This document shows, in pieces, positions 1-3,594 of a stretch of 5,082 nucleotides of DNA. The position numbers were made by a program, and so were the translations under genes. The stretch is from Planococcus sp. (in: firmicutes) (GTDB taxonomy: Bacteria > Bacillota > Bacilli > Bacillales_A > Planococcaceae): contig JASLAI010000081.1 in assembly GCA_030147225.1 (NCBI GenBank), forward strand, positions 1 through 5,082. The letters are read 5' to 3'. The notes below the pieces were generated by a model, which saw only the letters and a program-made list of their open reading frames with translations, was not told where the DNA came from and did no database searches. The first letter of the stretch is position 1; each line of letters starts with the position of its first letter.

Positions 1-138
1 TTGAACCCTGCAGTGTCAATGAAAAAAGCTTCAAACAACTGGTATAGGAAGTATCAAAAAATCTTTGAGAAATTCTATGAATTAGTTTCAGATAAACTAC
101 TTTTGCATTTATTAACGAATAGGATTCAGGATTATTAA
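1..138 (+). CDS. Possible C-terminal tail of an unrecognised gene, cut by the left edge
   Basis: Frame 1 is open from the first base to a TAA at 136-138, giving 45 residues. The peptide is rich in Lys, aromatic and Leu residues and ends in ...NRIQDY. I recognise no domain. There is no visible ribosome binding site before the TTG at position 1 or the ATG at 19, so if real it is the end of a gene that starts outside the window. An open run of this length can also arise by chance in AT-rich DNA. No clear hairpin terminator follows before the next gene. Confidence 0.25.
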   Translation: MNPAVSMKKASNNWYRKYQKIFEKFYELVSDKLLLHLLTNRIQDY

Positions 139-177
139 AAATAAACGCTTAAAAACGTAAACTATGCCGCATGAGTG

Positions 178-183
178 TATACT
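178..183 (+). promoter_or_regulatory. Possible -10 element for mnmH
   Basis: TATACT matches the SigA -10 consensus at 5 of 6 positions and lies about 40 nt before the mnmH start codon. The sequence 17 nt upstream (ACGTAA, 155-160) is a poor -35 box, so this is tentative. The inverted repeat at 181-204 begins inside it. Confidence 0.25.
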
Positions 184-204
184 TGTAAAATAAGTAAAAC
201 AAGT
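181..204 (+). repeat. Inverted repeat ACTTGT-N12-ACAAGT upstream of mnmH
   Basis: ACTTGT (181-186) and ACAAGT (199-204) are perfect 6-bp inverted arms separated by 12 AT-rich bases. The repeat overlaps the possible -10 element and ends 9 nt before the ribosome binding site. It could be an operator or a weak leader hairpin, or chance in AT-rich DNA. Confidence 0.3.
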
Positions 205-212
205 GCGCGTTT

Positions 213-217
213 GGAGG
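213..217 (+). promoter_or_regulatory. Ribosome binding site of mnmH
   Basis: GGAGG lies 7 nt before the ATG at 225. This is near-ideal spacing and fixes the start of the selenouridine synthase gene. Confidence 0.85.
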
Positions 218-224
218 AAAACGG

Positions 225-1274
225 ATGTTTAGTGATATTGCAGTAAATGAACTGATCCCTTTGAGTGAAAAGAATAAAATGGTGCTCATAGATGTGAGGT
301 CACCATCTGAATATAAGAACTTCTCAATCCCAAACAGCATCAATATTCCTTTTTTTGATGATGCAGAACGTGCGGAAATTGGTACTCTCTATAAACAAGT
401 AAGTGTCGCCGCCGCTAAAGAGCGCGGCCTTGAAATCATATCAGCAAAGCTGCCGGAGTTTGTCCGGGAATTTAGGAAGATCGAAGGCAATAAAACGGTA
501 TTTTGCTGGCGGGGAGGCATGCGCAGCCGGACAACAGCTACTTTGCTGTCATTGATGGATGTCCATGTTAACCGGCTGCAGGGCGGAATCCGGGAATACC
601 GAAGATGGGTCCTTACGCAGCTCGAGCAACCCGAAGCTCCTTTTAAAGCTTATGTATTGAACGGCCTGACAGGTACAGGCAAAACAAGAATCTTGAAAGC
701 ACTTGAAAAACAAGGTTATCCCGTCATTGATTTAGAAGGGATGGCCAACCACAAAGGTTCGATTTTCGGTCATATCGGTGTTGAGCCCCATAACCAAAAA
801 ATATTTGATGCATTGTTTGTGCAGCAATTCCGGGAACTTAAAAAGGCGCCGTTTGTGTTGTTTGAAGCTGAAAGCGCACGAATCGGCAAAGTGGTCATCC
901 CAAATTGGGTGACGGAACTGAAAGCCAACAGCGTCCAGCTCATCATCGACATGCCGATGGAGGAAAGAATCAAAGAAATCATCGAGGATTACCGTCCTGT
1001 GGAATACCAGGATGAATGCATAGCAGCGTTTCAGCGGATCAAGACACGCATGCCTCTGGAAGTTTCTAAGCAGATTGAAGAAGACTTGGAAACAGGTGAA
1101 TTCTCTTCTGCGGTACGTCTATTGCTGGAGTATTACTACGATTCGCGCTATAAGCACACCGGCCTTCAATACCCGGATCAGCAAAAGAAAGTGCTGCAGG
1201 TCCGAAACCTGGAAGAAGCCATCGAAGCGATCAAACAGCAGATTCCGGATATCGAGACATCTCCAGCAAGCTAA
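225..1274 (+). CDS. mnmH: tRNA 2-selenouridine synthase (MnmH/SelU)
   Basis: This cytoplasmic enzyme uses selenophosphate to replace sulfur of 2-thiouridine at wobble position 34 of tRNA-Lys, -Glu and -Gln. In studied members the reaction passes through a geranylated 2-thiouridine. The protein has 349 residues, close to the family length (about 350-370). An N-terminal rhodanese domain (about 8-130) contains the DVRSPSEY motif (23-30) and the active-site loop CWRGGMRS (94-101), with Cys94 as the likely catalytic residue. A C-terminal P-loop domain carries the Walker A motif GLTGTGKT (147-154), the family motif LEGMANHKGSIFG (170-182), FEAESARIG (213-221) and a YYD..Y motif (303-309). All expected key residues are present. 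The start is supported by GGAGG 7 nt upstream. The gene is followed by its own terminator and so is probably monocistronic. The selenophosphate donor gene selD is not in the window. Family assignment is confident from motifs; the tRNA substrates are inferred from characterised homologues. Confidence 0.96.
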   Translation: MFSDIAVNELIPLSEKNKMVLIDVRSPSEYKNFSIPNSINIPFFDDAERAEIGTLYKQVSVAAAKERGLEIISAKLPEFVREFRKIEGNKTVFCWRGGMRSRTTATLLSLMDVHVNRLQGGIREYRRWVLTQLEQPEAPFKAYVLNGLTGTGKTRILKALEKQGYPVIDLEGMANHKGSIFGHIGVEPHNQKIFDALFVQQFRELKKAPFVLFEAESARIGKVVIPNWVTELKANSVQLIIDMPMEERIKEIIEDYRPVEYQDECIAAFQRIKTRMPLEVSKQIEEDLETGEFSSAVRLLLEYYYDSRYKHTGLQYPDQQKKVLQVRNLEEAIEAIKQQIPDIETSPAS

Positions 1275-1292
1275 TCAACTTCCTCCTCCATT

Positions 1293-1326
1293 AAAATCCC
1301 TTCAACTTTAAGTTGGAGGGATTTTT
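1293..1326 (+). terminator. Intrinsic terminator after mnmH
   Basis: The left arm 1293-1303 (AAAATCCCTTC) pairs with 1315-1325, and CAACTT (1303-1308) continues against AAGTTG (1310-1315). The result is one long stem with a single G-U wobble (1302:1316). The right arm ends in a run of five T (1322-1326). It lies 18 nt past the mnmH stop codon. Confidence 0.9.
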
Positions 1327-1378
1327 CGCGTACTCTATTCTGAAAGTAAACTAAATTTATTAAAATTTATTGAAAAAT

Positions 1379-1394
1379 TGTAAATGAAATTACA
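1379..1394 (+). repeat. Inverted repeat TGTAA-N6-TTACA over the -35 region
   Basis: TGTAA (1379-1383) and TTACA (1390-1394) are inverted arms. A second overlapping inverted repeat pairs TAAATG (1381-1386) with CATTTA (1393-1398). Both straddle the -35 box of the downstream promoter, a position typical of operators. It resembles the GlnR/TnrA half-site layout (TGTNA...TNACA), but the spacer is one base too short, so no regulator is assigned. Confidence 0.3.
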
Positions 1395-1412
1395 TTTATG
1401 TGGTACTATAAT
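1384..1412 (+). promoter_or_regulatory. SigA-like promoter for the Ig-like protein gene
   Basis: A perfect -10 hexamer TATAAT (1407-1412) lies 17 nt after ATGAAA (1384-1389), which matches TTGACA at 4 of 6 positions. A strongly AT-rich tract (about 1350-1383) upstream could act as an UP element. Transcription would start near 1419, giving a leader of about 150 nt before the start at 1573. Confidence 0.65.
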
Positions 1413-1506
1413 TTTAGTAACTTTAGCCTAATACTTTGTTCTTAAAAGCAATGAAAATATTCTCAGAAACAGCCGGGTGGGATTAGTTGCTTGTGTACTG
1501 AAACTC

Positions 1507-1524
1507 TTTCATTACTTTATGAAA
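1507..1524 (+). repeat. Leader hairpin 1 (TTTCAT / ATGAAA)
   Basis: TTTCAT (1507-1512) and ATGAAA (1519-1524) form a perfect 6-bp AT-rich stem with a 6-nt loop in the predicted leader. The left arm could instead pair with AATGAAA at 1450-1456 (7 bp), which would exclude this hairpin. Stability is low and function is unproven. Confidence 0.3.
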
Positions 1525-1534
1525 ACTTGTTGAA

Positions 1535-1552
1535 GGCATAAAAAAATATGCC
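1535..1552 (+). repeat. Leader hairpin 2 (GGCATA-A6-TATGCC) just before the ribosome binding site
   Basis: GGCATA (1535-1540) and TATGCC (1547-1552) are perfect inverted arms around a loop of six A. The stem ends 3 nt before the GAGAGAAGG Shine-Dalgarno region (1556-1564). This position could influence ribosome access or mRNA 5' stability. It is not a terminator because no T run follows. Confidence 0.5.
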
Positions 1553-1560
1553 AATGAGAG

Positions 1561-1564
1561 AAGG
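1561..1564 (+). promoter_or_regulatory. Ribosome binding site of the Ig-like protein gene
   Basis: AAGG, within the purine run GAGAGAAGG (1556-1564), lies 8 nt before the ATG at 1573. This start also places a proper signal peptide at the N-terminus. Confidence 0.75.
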
Positions 1565-1572
1565 TTTTACCG

Positions 1573-2940
1573 ATGAAAAAGAAATTATTATTAAAAGCAG
1601 TTTTTGTACTGGTACTGTTATTGTCCGTTACCCTTAACACTACAGTACAAGCCCAAAGCAATAAGGTGTTGGGAGAAGGCAGCTATACAGTCGGGAAAGA
1701 AATACCGGCAGGATTAAATCAATTTAGTATTCAAAATGGGCTGGCTTTATTAATTATCTTGCCTGGAGGAAATTTGGAAGTTGAAGAATTGCTGGACAGT
1801 GAGAATGAAGAAAGTTCTAATCAATTTACAGCCAATTTGAAAGCTGGCGACGAGGTGGAAATTTATCTGGAAGACAGAGCTTCGGGCGTAGCAGTTAAAC
1901 AAATTTCAACAATAGATCCAAAAAACTTGCGTGCTGGATTTTATCAAGTGGGGACTAATTTATCCGCAGGAACATATTCCTTTAATTTAGATAAGCCAGC
2001 TGACAATTATGATCTGGCTCTTATAGAGGTTTATGACAGCAAAGGAAATATTAAAGCATCATTCGATTTGGATCCAAAGATGACTTCTAAGAATTATCAG
2101 CTTGTCAAAGGAGATCAGCTGATTATTTCCCTGTTATCGGGTACATTGAAAGCTCAGACAGTTGCTGTAACTCCTCAAAGCATGACGTTGAACAAGTCAG
2201 CCCTGAATATTTCTACTAACCAATCGGTAAAAGTAACAGCCACTGTTTTGCCGGCCAACGCAGCAGACAAGGCAGTTATCTGGAAGAGCTCAAATACGAA
2301 AGTGGCGACTGTAGATTCCGCCGGAACGATCAAAGGAATAGCAAATGGCTCTGCAACAATTACAGCCACTTCAAAAGCGAACGCGAAAGTAGTTAAAACG
2401 GTAACGGTGAAAGTATCAACAAAGACGGTGAAGCTGAACAAAACCGCCTTGTCATTAGTAACAGGCAAAGCGGAGACCTTGACTGCCACAGTTTCGCCCG
2501 CTGACAGCGTAGACAAAGCAGTTGTCTGGAAGTCTTCGAATACCAAGGTAGCCACAGTAGACAGCAAAGGCAAAGTAACTGCAAAAGCAAAGGGAACAGC
2601 CATTGTAACAGCTACTGTTAAAGGGGCAAAAGAAGTGCAGGTCAAAGTAACGGTAACAGCGCCCATTGCGGCCGGTTCAGTGAAAATGAACAAATCTTCT
2701 TTTACGCTAAATAAAGGGAGTTCGTATGCACTTACCGCTGCTGTAAGCCCCAGCAACGCAACTGATAAAACAGTCAACTGGAAGTCTTCAAACACAAAGA
2801 TTGCGACAGTGGACAGCAAAGGCAAAGTGACGGCAGTGGGTTCAGGAACAGCAAAAATTACAGCGACAACCTCAAATGGAAAAACAGCCACCGCTTCTAT
2901 CACAGTGCCATACTCTAAAACTTTAAGCTCAGGCAAATGA
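1573..2940 (+). CDS. Secreted Ig-like (Big2) domain protein, prematurely stopped
   Basis: The 455-residue product has a Sec signal peptide: KKK at 2-4, a hydrophobic core at about 9-21, and a likely cleavage site V-Q-A after residue 27. There is no lipobox Cys. Two copies of an unnamed module of about 80 residues follow (about 32-111 and 117-198), marked by an aromatic, a Gly and an AG motif (GSYTVGKEIPAG, GFYQVGTNLSAG). Then come three Big2-type bacterial Ig-like repeats (about 203-282, 284-362, 369-446), each with a WKSSNTK[VI]ATVDS core. No LPXTG motif, transmembrane anchor or catalytic motif is visible, so a secreted or cell-wall-associated binding or structural role is an inference. The frame ends at TGA 2938-2940 inside the first residues of a third module. 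The same frame remains open to 3411 and encodes the rest, so this is best read as the 5' part of a broken 612-codon gene. Whether the short form is stable or functional is unknown; all three Ig-like repeats are intact. Confidence 0.85.
   Translation: MKKKLLLKAVFVLVLLLSVTLNTTVQAQSNKVLGEGSYTVGKEIPAGLNQFSIQNGLALLIILPGGNLEVEELLDSENEESSNQFTANLKAGDEVEIYLEDRASGVAVKQISTIDPKNLRAGFYQVGTNLSAGTYSFNLDKPADNYDLALIEVYDSKGNIKASFDLDPKMTSKNYQLVKGDQLIISLLSGTLKAQTVAVTPQSMTLNKSALNISTNQSVKVTATVLPANAADKAVIWKSSNTKVATVDSAGTIKGIANGSATITATSKANAKVVKTVTVKVSTKTVKLNKTALSLVTGKAETLTATVSPADSVDKAVVWKSSNTKVATVDSKGKVTAKAKGTAIVTATVKGAKEVQVKVTVTAPIAAGSVKMNKSSFTLNKGSSYALTAAVSPSNATDKTVNWKSSNTKIATVDSKGKVTAVGSGTAKITATTSNGKTATASITVPYSKTLSSGK
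1666..1905 (+). repeat. Unnamed module, copy 1 (residues 32-111)
   Basis: This is the first of four copies of a module of about 80 residues. Its signature is GSYTVGKEIPAG, followed by a beta-rich stretch and a late LKAGDEVEIYLED segment. The aromatic residue of the signature is Tyr38. It is the most divergent copy together with copy 2. Confidence 0.65.
1921..2166 (+). repeat. Unnamed module, copy 2 (residues 117-198)
   Basis: The signature is LRAGFYQVGTNLSAGTY, with Tyr124 at the aromatic position. The late segment LVKGDQLIISLLSG matches the LKAGDEVEI, IKAGDAIEI and LKNGDLINI segments of the other copies. Confidence 0.7.
2179..2418 (+). repeat. Big2-type Ig-like repeat 1 (residues 203-282)
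   Basis: It opens with MTLNKSALNI, a typical Big2 start, and has VTATVLPANAADKAV, then the WKSSNTKVATVDS core beginning at 2281, GTIKGIANGSATITATS and a closing beta strand. This is the domain 1 edge of a three-domain array. Such domains are common in bacterial surface and secreted proteins as spacers or adhesive modules. Confidence 0.85.
2422..2658 (+). repeat. Big2-type Ig-like repeat 2 (residues 284-362)
   Basis: It starts KTVKLNKTALSL and has the core WKSSNTKVATVDSKGKVTA beginning at 2527. The 57-nt core is closely similar at the DNA level to that of repeat 3 (2779-2835). Core-to-core spacing is 246 nt from repeat 1 and 252 nt to repeat 3. Confidence 0.87.
2677..2910 (+). repeat. Big2-type Ig-like repeat 3 (residues 369-446)
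   Basis: It starts SVKMNKSSFTLNKGSS and has the core WKSSNTKIATVDSKGKVTA beginning at 2779, closing with GTAKITATTSNGKTATASITV-like strands. It is separated by only four residues from the beginning of module copy 3, in which the stop codon falls. Confidence 0.87.
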
Positions 2941-3165
2941 AAGGGTGGTACACACCTGCCGGCTGGCCGATACAAAGTAACGACAAAATCAGGCAGCGGC
3001 AATCTGTTTATCACTTCGAGTTCCTATGACCGATATATCAATGAAATTCTCTCAAGCAAGGAGGATGAATTTGGTGTTGCAGCAGTGACAACAGATATTA
3101 AAGCAGGCGACGCGATCGAGATCATGGGATTGGATGGAGTGCAGTTTACAAGTGTGAAAAATGTT
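2923..3165 (+). repeat. Unnamed module, copy 3, interrupted by the TGA
   Basis: It spans codons 451 to about 531 of the restored frame. The signature LSSGK-stop-KGGTHLPAGRY keeps the conserved Gly and the AG.Y motif. The remainder (SGSGNLF, INEILSSK, IKAGDAIEI, VQFT) is fully preserved. Confidence 0.75.
2938..2940 (+). other. In-frame premature TGA at a conserved aromatic codon
   Basis: Codon 456 is TGA. Aligning module copy 3 (LSSGK-stop-KGGTHLPAGRY) with copy 4 (LQAGN-W-TVGKDIAAGRY) without gaps puts the stop exactly opposite Trp541, encoded TGG at 3193. Copies 1 and 2 have Tyr at this position. A single G-to-A change from TGG explains it. Trp elsewhere in the window is TGG, so code reassignment is unlikely. 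A weak hairpin (GGTG 2944-2947 with CACC 2953-2956) follows directly. Confidence 0.85.
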
Positions 3166-3411
3166 CTGTCCAATACTTTGCAGGCTGGAAATTGGACTGT
3201 TGGAAAAGATATTGCCGCGGGAAGGTATAAAATTACTACAACGAGCGGCTCCGGCAACTTATTCGTCTACCGCGGAAGCAGCTTGCTGGTCAATGAAATT
3301 CTTGCCAGTAAGAAACAGGATTATGCAGTTACCAGTGTAACGACAACGCTGAAAAACGGTGATCTTATTAATATTTCTGGACTTAATAAAGTGTTTTTTA
3401 CAAAGCAGTGA
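2941..3411 (+). pseudogene. Stranded 3' part of the Ig-like protein gene (module copies 3 and 4)
   Basis: The frame of the 1573 gene continues for 156 codons after the TGA and ends at TGA 3409-3411. Together with residues 451-455 it encodes two consecutive modules closely similar to each other: both have AGRYK[VI]TT.SGSGNLF, a [VI]NEIL[AS]SK motif, an alternating VTT segment, a K.GD.I.I.GL motif and V.FT. There is no frameshift or further stop, so the damage is recent, under read-through, or a sequence error. Independent translation is unlikely. The GTG at 3085 has no well-spaced ribosome binding site, and the AAGGAGG at 3058-3064 is about 20 nt before it with no suitable in-frame start nearby. 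Functionally this would be the C-terminal region of the secreted protein. Confidence 0.8.
3178..3408 (+). repeat. Unnamed module, copy 4
   Basis: It spans codons 536-612 of the restored frame. The signature is LQAGNWTVGKDIAAGRY with Trp541 at the aromatic position, followed by SGSGNLF, VNEILASK, LKNGDLINISGL and VFFT. It is the best-preserved copy and serves as the reference for placing the stop codon in copy 3. Confidence 0.78.
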
Positions 3412-3420
3412 TATTTTCAT

Positions 3421-3453
3421 CTAAAGGCCTTTCTCCCAGAGAAAGGCCTTTAG
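3421..3453 (+). terminator. Perfect 15-bp hairpin, likely terminator of the Ig-like gene
   Basis: CTAAAGGCCTTTCTC (3421-3435) and GAGAAAGGCCTTTAG (3439-3453) are perfect inverted arms around a 3-nt loop (CCA), 9 nt after the ancestral stop at 3411. The T tract after the stem is poor (TCAATTTATT), so termination may be partial or the hairpin may protect the 3' end. Confidence 0.7.
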
Positions 3454-3498
3454 TCAATTTATTAGGAGTTCTTGTAAGTAAACTAAGAGTTGGTGAAG

Positions 3499-3527
3499 TT
3501 GATTAGCTCCATCGAGTTAGAGATAAT
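3499..3527 (+). promoter_or_regulatory. SigA-like promoter for the SNF2 helicase gene
   Basis: TTGATT (3499-3504; 4 of 6 to TTGACA) and GATAAT (3522-3527; 5 of 6 to TATAAT) are separated by exactly 17 nt. Transcription would start near 3534, giving a leader of about 60 nt. It lies past the hairpin that closes the previous gene, so the helicase gene is likely transcribed on its own. Confidence 0.6.
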
Positions 3528-3533
3528 GGAGGG

Positions 3534-3547
3534 AGAATCATGATTCT
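3534..3547 (+). promoter_or_regulatory. 14-bp perfect palindrome at the predicted transcript start
   Basis: AGAATCATGATTCT reads the same on both strands and starts 6 nt after the -10 hexamer. A palindrome with no loop cannot fold back well as RNA, so a binding site for a dimeric repressor is the more natural reading. No regulator can be named from sequence. Confidence 0.4.
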
Positions 3548-3551
3548 TTAA
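3540..3551 (+). CDS. Possible three-codon upstream ORF (M-I-L-stop)
   Basis: GGAGG (3528-3532) lies 7 nt before ATG 3540, followed by ATT, CTT and TAA. The Shine-Dalgarno is as good as any in the window, but transcription predicted to start near 3534 would leave it outside the RNA. It could act only if transcripts start further upstream. It lies inside the palindrome at 3534-3547, so its ATG may be incidental. Confidence 0.2.
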   Translation: MIL

Positions 3552-3579
3552 AACTGTCTATGGTATTCAGGCATCTCAG

Positions 3580-3586
3580 AAAGGGA
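3580..3586 (+). promoter_or_regulatory. Ribosome binding site of the helicase gene
   Basis: AAAGGGA lies 8 nt before the ATG at 3595. Upstream in frame there is a TGA at 3541 and no alternative ATG after it, which supports this start. Confidence 0.7.
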
Positions 3587-3594
3587 CTGGCCTT

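Noticed and set aside
1441..1500. c-di-GMP-type riboswitch, suggested by the AGCCGGGT string
   Set aside because: The other conserved segments of that riboswitch, such as the GGACGCAAAGCC-like core, are absent and the expected stems do not form.
2938..2956. Selenocysteine at the TGA, prompted by the neighbouring selenium gene and the hairpin GGTG-GTACA-CACC after the stop
   Set aside because: The position is aromatic (Tyr or Trp) in the other three copies, not Cys. The hairpin is only about 5 bp and begins 2-3 nt after the TGA, too close and too short for a bacterial SECIS. MnmH concerns tRNA modification, not selenoproteins.
2175..3014. Long open frame on the minus strand (279 codons)
   Set aside because: It is antisense to the repetitive Ig-like region. 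Low stop density there follows from the Thr/Ala/Lys/Val-rich coding repeats on the + strand. No ribosome binding site or domain is seen.
3085..3411. Independent 108-residue gene starting at GTG 3085
   Set aside because: The start has no properly spaced ribosome binding site and falls in the middle of a module. The upstream frame is continuous with the broken gene.
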